The notes below the pieces were generated by a model. The model saw nothing but the letters and a program-made list of their open reading frames with translations, searched no databases and had not been told where the DNA came from. Below are positions 14,301 through 29,300 of a DNA stretch of 64,000 nt, piece after piece. This DNA comes from Albula goreensis (taxonomy: Eukaryota > Chordata > Actinopteri > Albuliformes > Albulidae): assembly GCA_022829145.1 (NCBI GenBank), contig CM040745.1:37196841-37260840 (forward strand), written 5' to 3'. The position numbers and the translations under genes were made by a program. Numbering within the stretch: position 1 is the stretch's first letter; every line of letters begins with the position of its first letter.

Positions 14301-17300
14301 CTATTGTAAATCAGCATAAATAACACTGTTCGATATGGAACATTACCAAACAGAAACAACAATACTTTTTTATACCTTACAGTCAAAACATTATGGAAAA
14401 GAAATCTATTTTAGAATATATTGTGTGTGGGTGTGTGCATAGATATATACACACACACCCACACACACACTATAGTTCAGAGGTGTCAAACTCCAGGCCT
14501 GGAGGGTTGTAAGGTTTGCAGGTTTTTGTTGTTCCTTTTCAATCGGCAGCCATTTTAGGCCTTGGAAACCAGGTATGTTTCAATCAGTGAGTTAAATGTA
14601 TCAATTCAGTTCTGAAACATGAAACTAAATACCAGCAGACACTGCAGTTCTCCTGGACCTGGGTTTGACTCCACTGCTGTATTATATAATATTGCAGCAT
14701 TGTAAGGTATATGAAAGTGTTGTTGAAGATGTAAGCAGAAGTAATAGTTCTGGACCCGTGTGACGCATTCGGCCAGTCTGTGACGCATTCAGCCAGCCGG
14801 TACCTGGGCCTCCACGACGTTGAGCTTTCGTGTCTGCTCAGCAGTCTGAGTCAGCAGGTTGGTTCCTATTTCCAGCATGGTGGCCGTCTGGTTGTGCACA
14901 GCGTGGGCCTGGATCTGCACTATCTCCGTCTTGATGTTTTCTTGGATGTAATTCTCCAGCTGGAGTTAGAACAAGGGAGAATAATGACCTCAGACAAACT
15001 CCCAAAAAAAGATCACCTGTGCAGCCAACATAGTAAGCACCTCTTTTACGCAGATATCATTCTGTATTTATATTGCCAGTTGCTTTGCGAGTAAGTTATT
15101 GATGGCTGGAACAGCTTGCTGGGATAGGGGTTGGAGGCAGGAAGCCTGGTAGAGTTCAGGTCCAGATTTAATAAAGTACTAGACAATATATATTTTTCTT
15201 TTTGTATGTTACTGCTGCTCATAGGACGTTGTTTTCGTATTTTATATTCTCGTGTTATTATGGTGCACTTTCTTGGTCATTGAGCTGTAAACCTACACAC
15301 TTTGTAATACACACACACACACACTCAAAGATAACGAGCTTACTTGGGCTATATGGCTTGTTCTTGTTATAAATGTTCTTATGGAATGTTCTGCCGTGAA
15401 GCTGCATTCGCTGGTGCGTTTACCTTTCAGACCAAAAAGCATCACCCCAATAGAAAAATGCACTTAAATGCATTTTAAGCCACATAAGACTGGTTTGTGC
15501 ACAAAAATGTGCTTAAGTGCTACACAAGTCACATAATGTGGTATTCTGCCTTAAATAATCTTTTGCAGTGACAACCTAGTGAGCCAAGGAAATGTGTACC
15601 CCATCAAATGTAGTGGATGATTAGCTAACCAGATGTAGAGAGCCTAAAAAAGATGTAGTCGTCTATATTTGCAAATCCCATCTGCACAATACCCATTCAT
15701 TTTTCTTGTTTATAGACTTGTGTTTTTTTTACAGAATATCGGGCCAGTAAAACTTGGACAAGAAGCCTGAAGGCAAATGTCACCAGTGGCCATAATTTAT
15801 GAATCAATTATTTTGAGGTCAGAGCATTAACAACAGTTGTTGAAAATGAGAGGACATAAGATGAACTAAGTTCCTCAATTGCATTTTAAAATCTTTAGCC
15901 ATAGCTCAAAGCTTGAATGCATTTTGTGCGACACCCAACTCCAATTTATTTGAATTGGGAAGAGGTTGCAACAAGTTTCAACCAGCTAGTGAGTTTTCTA
16001 TCTGACTGCTAGCTCAGGACATCTGGTCATTTCCACAGATTAAATAAAGATGTAATATATTTATCATTTAAGATGATAAGTCTTTGTTTTTGGCTTAAAG
16101 CCCAAAGGCAGAAGATTGAGTACAAGCCAGTGTCATTAGGCCTAAAAAGCAATACACAATTAAGAAACCTAGGGGTGAGGTGTATATGGCCTCTGGGTTG
16201 CTAATTTGGGAAGCAGACATGATACTTATGATTAGGTATTACAGTCCCAGCCACAGTCCTTGTGCGAAATTGCAGTTTTGTCATATTTTCATCAAATCAG
16301 TACAGAGTTTTGTCCCCCAGCAATACGCAACATTTTTCCCCTCAGTTTTAATATGGTGTATTGACAGTCAGCTAATGCTGAATAGAACGTAAATGATAGT
16401 GTGTCAGCATGCAGTCTTTCCAAAGCCTGTCTGCTTTTCTAGAAGCTTCTTTTGTGACAAGTAGATCATTCACTTGAATGATTATTGAGCCACAAAGGGA
16501 TTGTTGTTTAGCCAGAGATTTCAGAAACGGCTGCAGTGAATCTGTAATATTGGGAGGAAGGAAATACTCAAAAATATTGGATTTGTGAGGGCCCTAATTA
16601 TGGACCATTCCCTGGATCACCTTGTGGATATTACATGAATACAGTAATTCCATATTTAAGACTTTAGGCCTTGCTAAATAAAACTAGATGTTGCTAACCA
16701 AGGAGCAGTGTGGTACAGTCTTTCAGTTCTATAATATAAAAACTTATTTAAAAAAGAACATGGAAAACGATGAGCAAAATATGCATTAATCTAGACAGAA
16801 ATTGGCACAAAGAAAATGAAGAAGGACTGTTAAATAAAATAAAATGAAAAAGAACTAAAAGTTGCATTGCACAACAGAATAAGTGAATCATATCACAGTA
16901 TTTAGGAAGAAAGGGAAAAATTAAAACACCTTTCTTTACCTACATAATATGAGTCACAGGAAGCAAAAATAGCTTAGAATGAGAGTTTGTCATATTTTGA
17001 CATTTTTATCCCAAATTTTTGTCAGTTGTGCCAACTGAGTCATCACTCTGCCCACATACCCTTGAAAGAAAAACTGCAACAAAAGCATTCCTACTTCTGA
17101 GATGAAAAAACCTTCAGCCAAGAAAAATTTTGCACTATTTTACACTACAGTCTAAACAGTAAAACAGCAGATCACTGATCCAAGAAGAGGTGAACAACTG
17201 GTAAATGTTGAATTTCCAAAAAATGTCAACATTTCCTTCTAATACATATTTACCAATTATGCTATTGGTTTTTATTTATGATTGAACTGGGTGATTAAGT

Positions 17301-20300
17301 GTTATTTTTATTTAATTTTTGTTTTACCCAATTTTTCAAACCCAGCTAAGCTGGTTGATCTCCTGCAGTAACCTTGCGTGCTGACCAATCACATGACTCC
17401 TCACTTCACCACAACTTCACTTCGCCTTGACAGCACACTGCCAACACACCACTGATCACATGCTGCCCATATTGTTGGAGGATGACAAAGCCAGCATGTT
17501 CTCTGTTCATGCATCTCGTGGTAACTGGCACTTCCAAGTGTGGCCACTAGAGAGCGACATAACCAACAGAACTCAATCCAATCATTCCGCAGTAAAGATG
17601 GGCCAATTGCTGGTTCCCTAGTGCAGACCTGTAACCATAGCTGGCAATGGTGCAACTGGGACTCAAACGACCAATCACAGGCTTCGTGCTTCATTTACAG
17701 AACAAGCATCTTTACAGTGTGAGCCACTCGGAGATACAGTTAAATTTAATTGAATTGTCTGGCTCTGGCTTTATTTATAATATGCTGATTATAATGTAAT
17801 TACAAATATAATTTGCCAGGTCACCCTTGTAAAAGAGAATTCACACGTCAGTGTGACTTTTTGTTTAGCCAGGAAAATCACACTAAGAAGTACTCAAAAT
17901 CAACCTGGGGTACAATTGGGGGTACTCACACCCCACGTTAAACGTATAGTTATCCAATAACAGGATTAATGTATTTTTCTAGCTAAGGACCTGCAAACCG
18001 TAACCCTGATTTTCCTTAATATGCAAAAATCTTTTTGCTAATTGTACATTCAATTTTTCTAACTGAACTACTTTCACATTCTTAATTCCCATAAAAATAT
18101 AATTTTTCCATCAAAAAAAGTGTACATTTCCCATCATAATGGGGCCAGAGATTTCCCGTAGCAACTGCTGTTTTTCCATTATTTTGGTCGGCTGCATTTC
18201 TTCACCCCGATGCTCACCCCATTAGACACAAGTTGATTGCACTTTGTTCTGCAAATATAAACATCACCCATGGCCTTCTCTAAGAAGGAAGTTATTATGT
18301 ATTTTTCCATTTTACATCTATGTGATTTATAAAGTTGAAATAGTACTGTACTCTCTCTCTCTCTCTCTCTCTCTGTTTGTGTGGGTGTGTGTATGTGTGC
18401 ATACATGAAAGGGGTAGACAAAACAGTAAAGACGCCGAATGAAAACAAACTCATGTTTTGAAGTAACTAAAGCTAATCACTAGTCGAATGTTAGCTAGTT
18501 TTGTGTCAAAAAATACAAATATTATTTTGATTGTTGGATGAATTCCAGCAAAGAGTCCCATATACTACTATTCATGTGGCTAGATCATGGTGAGGTGGTG
18601 CTTCACAGACACTAACATTGAATAGTGACCAATGAAATAATTTTTTATGTAAAGTAAATGAATAAATGTAAGATTTTCTGTTGTTTGTCTCTGCCTTTTA
18701 TTGGTTATATCATATTTTTTGTGAGAATGTATAAAATACAGTTTGCTTCTGGCATGGAGATAATTCAGGTATACAAAGGGAAAAAGAATACATGTGTCAG
18801 AATGGATAAGACATAAAATTTAAGTTACGCTTCATTTTAAGTTTTTATGTTTACATACTTAGTCTAAAAGTACAAAGACTAAGTTTCATTTAGTTTCTCA
18901 TAGACTGAAAGACAATACGCAAATATAAGTCTCAAGATTTTTTTACCATGTAGCTGCACAACTCCAAACTAAATAGTGAAATTCTACCTACAATTTAAAT
19001 ATACCTATGACTGAAATGTCATAACAAAGAATTGACAATCTGGACAAAGATACATCTTTGATTATAGCGTCAGTTTATGATGTGTTTCTTACTCCCGTCG
19101 CATCCTTTGTATAATAACAGCATGCATTGTTAATGTTAACACCTAATTTGCGTTTCTCCACCTAAAAAGGCGTGCAAAATCTTAAATAACTTTGGTATGG
19201 GCATTGGGCACAGTGTTAAGGCGCACAGAAATAGGAAACAAAAAAAAAGAGCAGGGCTTTTTAATGTTAGCTCCCCACAGACACACTGAGCCTTGACCGG
19301 TTAATTGACCCTTGCTTCCTGCCTTTGGATTAAAATTACACGGGACATGGCCATGATATGTGCTTGGGAACACAGATATACTTTCTAAGGGCCTGTTCCA
19401 TTGCTGCTAACTTAAACCAGATGTCCCGTTCTTTCTGATCTTTTACCTCATAGACTTCCACAGCGCATGGGCACGGAGCCAGTTGTCAATGAAAGAAAAA
19501 TGATTGCCGGGGAAGGGACTAATTGCAGCTGTAAAATACAGAATGTAACAAGTGGACTTTTTTAAGATAAGGTATACCTGCACAAATGGAATGGAAGCCA
19601 TGTTTATGTTAGGCACCTCATAAGAGCGGGACGTCAGGATTTATGTGCAAGAATCTCGATGTACAAGAGTGCGCTCTGGACAATACGCCATCCCGAAACA
19701 GAGCTAATTCCCTAATCTGTCTCTGTAGTACTGAGTGCCTAGGAGAGGCAGGGGCTAATGTTTAAAATATTTGTTATGACTTGTTTTTGGGATTTAACCG
19801 ATAATCAGAAGGACGTCAAGCCAGGCACTTTAACAGCTTGAGCTATCAGTCTACAGCTGACATGTACATGAGATAAAATACCATGTTAATAGATTGTACT
19901 AATAAAAAGTGCTCATGTTGTACATGATTCAACCTAACTTCTGATTAAAGAAAGACTCTGAGAGGGAAATAATAGAAATTTAATGGCATATCTGTTCCAC
20001 TTACACAAGTGTAGCCCAGTTATGTTCACTTTCATTGTCTTTCCCATTTTACAATTTTATGAGTATAATATGTTATAGTTTCATTCAAGAGACAACAATC
20101 TTTTTTATCCTCTCTTCACCTGTATGAAAGGTAAAATGTACGTCAGGGCCAAAGTGGCTGACTATAGGGAAACTATGTTATTACCTTTTACCACAGACTT
20201 ATCTAAGTCTATTTGTTTTGGATTTATCTAAGTGAAATTATTAATTTTAGATCGTCATATCAAGTACCTTTGAAGGAAGTAAAACCTAACTGAGTCTTGA

Positions 20301-23300
20301 ATGCTTGTGGCATCCATGGCTTAAATTAACGGAAACACTGACCAGCATCAACAGGACTCGCCTCTCAGAACCGATGCTTTTTCATCAGGTTTTTAAACCA
20401 ATCGTCTGAGAAATGTGTCCTGCAATTCTAATTATCTGAGGGTGCCAAGTAAGAAAATTACAATCTTTTAATTTCATTTTCACCCATTACTTGAAGAACA
20501 GGTTCACTTGGTAGAGTATGGAACTAGACTCACTGGTTACCAAAACCGGTACAGTCATAACTCAAGAAATTCATTGACAAGCACCATTTGCTAAACTAAA
20601 ATTCTAATAGATAATCTGAACAGTGGACTTTGCACTAACAGTAATATTAACATTAATATATACTGTGACAAAAACACTGGATGACCAATAAACAAATTAA
20701 TGACAGGGAATGACGATGATATTTACTGGAGCTGGCCCTTTAAATTGGCTCTTCTTGCTCCTGGATGAAATTTGACTTTAGCTGAACTGTGGTTGGTCAC
20801 TAGCCTCACACCCTATTACTAAGGCATAGACAATTTTACTTCCCGTCTGATTGTGTTATTTCCACAGAAGACCATGCCGAAATCACCCTGGAGACCGTTG
20901 CTCATGGAATAGCAACAAGGTGAGTCACCTTGGTCACTGAATCTTTCACTAACCCCACCCTCACCAACTATCTGCACATTTTCAAAAGCCATAATTATGG
21001 GGAAGGAGGCCTGTCCACCATTTTAAAACATGACCCTATGCCCGCTGGGAAACTTAATTAGCTTTTTTAGTGGCGAACCCCATCAGTGTGGCTGTGTACG
21101 ATTTGCATGTGGTTGCCTGTTGTTTACTTTGTTCGCCACCAGGGTTAGAGTATGTTATGATGTGATTTTTTTTTTTTTTAAAGCTCAAAATTGTATGACA
21201 TGAGGAAAATGCTAAATAGTTTTGAAGGTTTGCAGATTTTGAAGGTTATTCTATTCCATATATGGCACATTTTATTTTTTATTTTTGGAATTATGTTTTT
21301 AACTCATCTAACATCATGTTTCATTATTTATTCATTTTTACACTATCCTTTTGAGCAGTGCATAACTGTGATTTAAATGTTACCGCTCTCACACTAAACA
21401 GTAATACAAATAAATTAGCAAATTCTAGCTGTATTTACAAATGCCACTGGCAGTCAGCTAAAATACATTCTCACTCAATTGACTTTGGTTGAATTAGGAA
21501 TCTTGGACAAGCACATGCTCCCACAAGTCCTGCCAAATACCCTTGTCCTGAGAAGGGGGTTGAATGGCCAATAGAAAATGTTGACTTTTTCACCCTCTGT
21601 CCAATCAAGTCTCAACGTGGTCAAGGACACACTTTACTGTTCTTTTTAGACACATACTTCTCCGTCAGGGCGAAAAAATAAATAAGTCTGAAGCAGAGAC
21701 GTGTCCGAGACGAGCGGAACGCGACGCTGCCTCTCTGCCGGGGTCATGGATCTCTCCGGAATAATCTCTCACGTCTCCGGGGGTAGCTTCTGTCTCGGGT
21801 TCTACACGCACCACCCCCTCCCCCCCCGAGAAACCCAGCGTCTCGTTCTCCACCGAACAAAACAAAAACTTCCTGCCATGTCCCTCCTTCTAAATTCCCT
21901 CCAACATAACTTTCAATAATTAAACAACTTTAATCCCCTGTCTGCCGATATCTTAAATGACATCTCCAAGAAATATTATCAGAAAGGCTTAGCGTTTTCC
22001 TGCCGCCGAGCTCATTTTCAATGGGCCTATACAATTATATTTTCCCCCTCATGCGTTAAGTTATAGAGAGGATCAGGTCTGAATGTATTATTTCCTCTTT
22101 GTAATAAAGTATGGTATGAAGGAACATCTTTAAGTCTTTTGTTTCAGCTTTAGCAGGATGAGAGAGTGAACATACCAGCAATTCGGTTTAAAGGAATGAT
22201 GAACTTTAACCTCAACTGTTAGTCTGAGGGAGACAGGTCAGCCAATGAAATACTGCTTCAGTGGTATACTTCTAATTCAGACTAACATATAGTGAACCCA
22301 TTCATTTCAATCACTATATAATACCATAAATTAGAAATGAAACACAGTAAGTAGAAGCTTTTGTAATTATGCTATATTTAAAGGGGTCCGTATAAGAGAA
22401 CCTCTAACCCAATTCCTATCGTAAATTAATCTTAACTGAGAAATACTTAGTACATAGTGCCCCAATTTTGCATCCTAAATTCCAAATGAAAAGTTATTCT
22501 TTTCATCTTGGATGTCAGTCTTGTAAATCCTGAGAATTTTAGAAAAAAAATGCACTGGTTTAAGTAACCTATTTTTTTAAGTGACCATTTCTGCACATAC
22601 ATATCAAATTTCATGATCACTGGTTGATGTATTATAGGATTTTTATGATGAGGAAATATGATGGTAAAATTGCTCTGAGTAAGAACTGGTGTCTGGAGAG
22701 CTCAGGTTAATATCTCCAGGGGTATGTTCAAAAAGTCAACACTGTCTCCTTTTCTTCACTTCCACCTTCACTCCTGTGTTACCTGGAAACTGGTATTTGT
22801 GTTGCCATATTACCTGGTGTCCCAATAGTGCGGGGGATGAAAGAAACTGCTTTCAGCAGCTAATGACAGTTGCTACGGTGGAGGATATTCAGGAAGTATT
22901 TCCTCATTTCTGGGCAACACCACTGTTCTTACTCCCAGACGGACACCCAGCTAAAGGACACACAGTTAGCGGCACCACGACCGGCCCCCGAAGGCGAAAA
23001 ATCAATAGCTTTTAAGGCATCGCATAGGCTGGCCCCGAGTAACTTTTCTGAGCATGCTCCGATGGAAGAACACGAAAAAGCTGAATGAACCCTACAGACT
23101 GCTCATAAGACAGGGCATGTACACATACAGATGAAGTATCGGATAAATACATAGTATAGTGTATATAGTAAAATAAACAAATGTTGTATAAAATGTAACA
23201 CAGAAAAATCAAATACTCATATGTGTCATAAAATGTATGATGTTACATGTGCAGAAAGCAATGTCCAGACCCAGGGAAGTGAATGTTCTCATTGGTACAT

Positions 23301-26300
23301 TTGCTCATAATTTAATCATAATCAACAGACGGCTAAATCTGTTCTCTATCCCAAGATTTGAGACAGTTGGTTAGCAGTCTCAAAGTCGCATCTGTCTAGT
23401 ATGTGAGACCCATCCATAGCACATGTCAGCAAGTTCATTTTTATTGGTTGAATTTAGTAGTGGAACAGTTTACACTCTTTAAAATAAAAAGTTCTATTGG
23501 GCACCCTTAATCGTTCTTCGTTTGTCCCTCCAGGTGGACCTTTTTAAGGGTTTTTCCTATGTGCTGATATCTCTAAATGATTCCTATGAAAGCCCTCAGA
23601 ATAAAATTCTACACAGTACGATTTGAGATATCAATAAATAAGAAGATCCTTAAAGGGTTGTCTCAGGGAGACAAACAAAGAACCTGAAGGAACCTTTTAT
23701 TCTGTGAATACATTAGAACATATGGGTGGTACCTGTTGCGTGTATCAGATTGTCCATCGCTGACCCTCACCAAAATTAAACGCTTGAGCACTGGGCAGCT
23801 CCAAAGTCCAGAATTCAATTCCAGGACAAAAAAAAAAACCCAGAATGAAAAACAAGCTAAATATAATGATTGCCTGCTATAAGACCAACAGGGGACAGAG
23901 AGAGAGGAACAGATTATTTGAATGCCAGACAGAGACAGTGAAATGGAATGGTTTATGTGTTTGCTTATTTATGTTTCTTGATTTTACAGACAAAGATACT
24001 ATCTATTTGTTTTGGTCTTGTGAATGAGGGTAGACTGTGTACAGAAACTGAAATTAGATACTCTACTTAACCCAGTGGATGCCACTTAGTCGTACATCGC
24101 GGCCAGTGCAGTCTAAACCATGGTATTCTAAATTAAGCTCAAACATATTTTTATAGTTAAACAATACACTGAAACAATACTTCTCTAAACTTCATAAAAT
24201 GTATGATTGACAGGTTAAAAAACTGTTAATCCTGGGATGTTGCTAGACCTTCATCACGACTGGGGCACAGGTCCCCAGTACCCACATCCTCACACTTGCA
24301 ATTTATGATACATTTTTAAAAACTAGTTATTTTTCATGATCATTTACTAGGGCACAACAAATTATTACTGGGTCGCGTGCCCCAATGAATAGGGTCTGGT
24401 GACGCCCCTGTGTTAATCTATGACATACAGATCAATACTCCAATTCATAGCAATATTGGTATATTATCTATGGATACATCACTTACTTTATATTTCCTGT
24501 AAAACTGTTCTATTCTAAAAGCCAGAAAGTCTTACAGATATGAGTTACTGTCATTCTCAGGAAGCATTCTATGTATACAGTGTAATGTGAGGAACGGTGT
24601 ATTGGGCTCTGGCTCTGTTAACGTGTTATTTAAGTTGGCACACGGGCTCGAGCGGTGCCACCTTTCGATCACGCTGTCGTCCCGCACCGCCGAAACCTCC
24701 AGACGACCCCCGTCCGATCCCCAGCGGCCGTCGGGCCTCCTCTCTCCGTTTGAAAAATCAGGTGTAAAATGACACCTGGGTATTTTTCCATAACACAGTC
24801 GTTCCTGTTTCCATAGGGTCTGGGGTTGTGCCACACAGATTACACAGCTGCAGAGTCCTACCTACGCCAGCTGTCAATCTTCGCCATATGAAAACATTTC
24901 TCCTGCAAATTATCATTACACTCAAAGCAATGTGAATGTTGACACAAAATGAATAACAGACCCGAGTAACCAAGCTTGTTTATGTTGATACGTTAATGGA
25001 AAATTAGCGAGGTATAGCACATTTTCTTAAGGCACTGCGTCTGGAATTCAGTGACTTCCAATATGCTTACACCTTTTGTAATGGCCTTTTTACCTGAACG
25101 TTACTGTTCGGTATGGATGGATTGAGAATGGGACTGTAAGAGTTTCTATGATTCTACTCCTATGATATTATACTTTAGGCACAAATTTTGGCACACGCAA
25201 TTTCAGTGACATGATTTGTGATTGGAACAAATTAACTTCCTAAACCAATCACATGCTCTCTTAGTTTTTTTGCTCCAGCACCATTATTTAGCATGTACTG
25301 AATGCATAAGCAAAGGCCCTTTATTTATATTCATTTAACATGCTGCTTTGCGGTTCGCTTTAACTCGGTAGCTTGGCATATTAAAGCTTGCATAACCAGC
25401 AGCAAAACAACTGTAAGGGTATTGCCATGTTCTGAGTTTATCGTGCAGCTCTACACCAGCACCATCACAATTAGGTAACACCTGTTCGTCCCTTTCCCCA
25501 ATAGAACTGCTGGGACAAAGCCAAGGGGATAAAGACATGGGATGACAATACTACAGCCAAATAGTTTTTCGTGAGATGACGTACAGTGGGCATCTGCATG
25601 GTTACGACATGAAGTTCAGAGTTTGTAACTGGCAGCATTATGCAGGATGGAAAGTGCATTCACAACAAAACGTGAGAGACAAAATATGTCTATTTCAGCT
25701 TCTAGCCGGAGCTTGCAGCTCAACAGCTTGCAAAGAGGTGTGAATTGACAGTCGCACAGGTGGTTTCCTCATTTCACAACAGAACTGAGGACCATTTAAA
25801 ATAAAGGAACCATCTCTGGTTATTAGTTTTGGCTGAATGGTTTGGTATTTTTGGCCTGCAGATTATGTTCGATATTGTCAACATGGTGAATGTGTTGTCA
25901 AGGCTGTTTGATATGCCAAATCATTCTGTTCTAATTCAGAAAGGGGAGAAACTCCAGCTTCAGCAATACTACGATGCATTCATTCCTCTACACCAGTTGA
26001 TTTCACTAATCAGCTCCCTTACCTGGATGAACAGGTGTGCTAATTACAATCAGCTGGTTCAATACGTGGCTTGAGCAAATACATGGTGGTACTTGGGCCC
26101 CATCCGAAATTGCGTACTGTGCCCTGTATAGTAGGCAAAAATCAGTAAACGTAGGATGTAGTGTGTCAGAAATCTCAAATCAGTATGCAAGCCATCCCAA
26201 ATGGCCTACTGCTTCCTTCAAAATTCTATCCCACAAGGCCTTTGGGCAGATAGATACCAAAGAAGAAGACGGCTGAGACAGTTCTTTGCATATGAAGTTT

Positions 26301-29300
26301 GATGACTGAAGAAAATAGCAACCGTAGTATGTCCGATAACTTACGTACTGCACTGGATTGTAGACACTATGTTGACGTAAGAGCAGTACGCTTTTGTTCA
26401 AATTTAGTAGGCACTGATGAGTATGCGATTTCGGACGCAGGGTTGTACTTTCCTAAGCCAGGGTTTAACAACTCAGCTCTAACCTGATGGGATTTGCAGC
26501 TCTACGACCATCACGCACGACCGCATGGTGCGTGTGCCATACCACACGTGTCACATGGGGCGGCCGTCGTGGGTTTTCGGTTTCAGCTCGCCCTTTTCCC
26601 CCCTGCAATCATGTGAAATTGACAGTGGCAGTGCAAATGATCTGTAATGAGAAAAGTGCTCTCTCTCTCTCTTTGACAGAGGGGAAAGTGGGGTACGAAA
26701 GGGATATTTCCTTTTGTTTTGCTTCCTCCACGGAGGGGGGTCAACGAGGGCAAGTGTGACCCGGGCTGTTTTGTCTGTCCTGTTAATCACTCAAAGGGCC
26801 GTTATAAAAGAACAGTGCAGCACATAGCAGGTGCAAAAAAATACCATATTTCAAACAGCAATAATAACACATTAATTATTATACCATACGACTTACCAGT
26901 CTGCCAAACACCAAAAATCAGTCATCTAAAATTAAAGTCTGTCTTCAACGCGGCAACAACTATATTTCAGTCAGAAAATGACCAGGACCCCTGAGAAGAA
27001 TAAGAGCTATTTTGGCTTACAGAAGTGCTTTTGGCCTACATCTCATCTCAAATCACCATTTTCAGAAATGGGCCCCTTCCTAGTGTGGGAGATCACCACT
27101 GCAAGTAAATAAATATAGTGCATTGCATATGTATGTTATACTATATTGCATAGTATACATACAATTACATTCAAACAAGAATATGTAAACAAAGGTTACT
27201 GTACACATATCCTTATTAAAACTGTTCCATTATTTTCATAATAAAACAGTACCCTTAATCAGTGTGCTTCTGGAAATATAGACTGGTATTTTGGAAGTTT
27301 TCTTCTTCAGAAATTTTTACCCAACCTATATATAACAAAAACTGCCCAATTTATTCACAGACACAGCTTGAAGGGTGAGTCAGATTCTCATACTAATCCC
27401 CAATGTCTGTCATAGCTTTGAATAGTCCTCCAGTGTTTTGGTACATCTAATTTTAAAATATGTAGGTGTGGGAAGTATGGGAGGGGGGGGGTATTTTAAT
27501 ATAGCTCTCAAGCAGTGGCTTAATGCCATAACTCATAATGTCTTTTGATTAAAATGTGTTCTGAATAACAGATTTCACATATGAAGGAAAGCACATATGC
27601 TAATAAAGGTAATACACTGCATGAAGAACACTTACAGTATAAATGTTTGACTTTCACTGAAGCAATCTGATATTCATGGCTGGTCTGACAGTTTAAATAT
27701 ATGCTTCAACTTAACCTCAGTACTCGAAAGAAACTTGTTTAAATTAAGCTGCCATGAACAAGCGACTACTCTGATTCATGTGATGTTGAGTCCTTGTTTC
27801 TCTCCTAACTGCAAACGGACCAGTGATTTTGTGCTGCGTATATTATCAGGAAGTAACAAAATCATCTTGTGTTTAGCGGGTTGTACACCTGCATGCACCC
27901 GGCTGACCAGTAGTGGTCGCTAGAGAGTAATGAGAGTACTGAATTAGCTTTACCCCCATTATTCGTTGGTTGATATGTCACAACCAACGAATTGCTGGTT
28001 TGCTGGTCCCTTTTTCCTGCGTTGCTTTATTTTTAAAATCAAGACCCAATAATTTTAGCATGTACTGTGCAATTGTCACACATGATTACCAAAACAGAAA
28101 CGAATAACAGCCTATTCTGTGCTTTGCAAGAACTGCGTCTTGATGTAATTTTTTGGCTGCACACTACCTCTTGGTGCCTAACTCCAGTAGTTCTGTCAAT
28201 GAGGAGACCAATATCGTTCTTTAATGTTTCCATTTGCTGTTAACTAAGAAGAAATACCAAAACAGAAATATGTTTCCCTGCAACTTCCTTTACACCTTAC
28301 TGACACTACAATCTCCCATGATGCATTTCTCTCGAGTTTGCCCAAAACAATGTAGCAACCATGCAATTCAGCCTCACCAAATAAGCCAGTGAAGAAAAAA
28401 AGATGGATCACCATGTAGAGAAACCAAGTAAGAAATCTGTCTATCACATTAGCTGTCTTATGGATGTTCTGTATTTAAACTAATTGTGAGGAAAATTATT
28501 CAAAATGAATACCAATTACAGCAATATAATTTATATTAAAACAAGATTCATGTTTATCAGCTTTGATGAAAATGCACAAAGCAAACTGAACTAGAATGTT
28601 CCTCATCTTCTACTTCCTATCTGCAGGCTATACGTCTCTGGATGAGGTTTGTTAACGGTGCCACACAAACTCTTATGTATATCAGTTCCTTCTTTAGAGA
28701 AGCTCCTATGACTCCTATACATTTGACATTTGTTCTTCATTATAAGACATGACGAAATGACCAGTCCTCTATTACGTGTACACGCTGGTATTAGAAATGG
28801 GAAGGGGGTAGGGGTGCGGGTGTCCTTTGGGAGCTCTCAGAATAAAAACGGCAGTTCATGGTGCAGCTGTGAGCCCCAGCTGGGTGACCCCGCCCCCCAC
28901 AATGGAAAGGCAACAATAAGCATCTCCAGGAAGAAGTTTGACAAAGTGTCTGTGCCAATTAAAATCTTGATTCAAGAACTGATCTTATGTTGACTTAAGT
29001 ATTGCTCAAATGGCATAGACAATATGTCATTGTCTACAGTGTGGTGAGGTGAGGGCCAGTTGACACACCTTCACCTTATGAATTATTCATAGATCAGATC
29101 CAAAAATGTATTTTTTTGTCTCTAACCGCAAAAGGAATGGAAATGATACGCCTTAAAACCACTACATTTAAATTTAGCACAAGTATCTCGAGATTGCACT
29201 TTGACATAAGTACTAGAGGCCCTCATCTTGCGTACACGATGGATTTTGTTATTATTTAATACAATGCGTGACATGTCAGGAGAACAGCACACCCACGATC

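Larger units (their letters stand above)
13629..14803 (-). other. angpt4 intron 2
   Basis: About 1.2 kb. It contains a dispersed repeat shared with 25.2 kb, a TG/CA hairpin, a MITE-like inverted repeat and a 20-bp tandem duplication beside the exon 2 donor. Confidence 0.8.

Noticed and set aside
17655-17735. Possible tRNA gene
   Set aside because: Box A and box B words are present, but there is no cloverleaf and no acceptor stem, and related sequence recurs at 45.2 kb with a long body. It is a SINE head.
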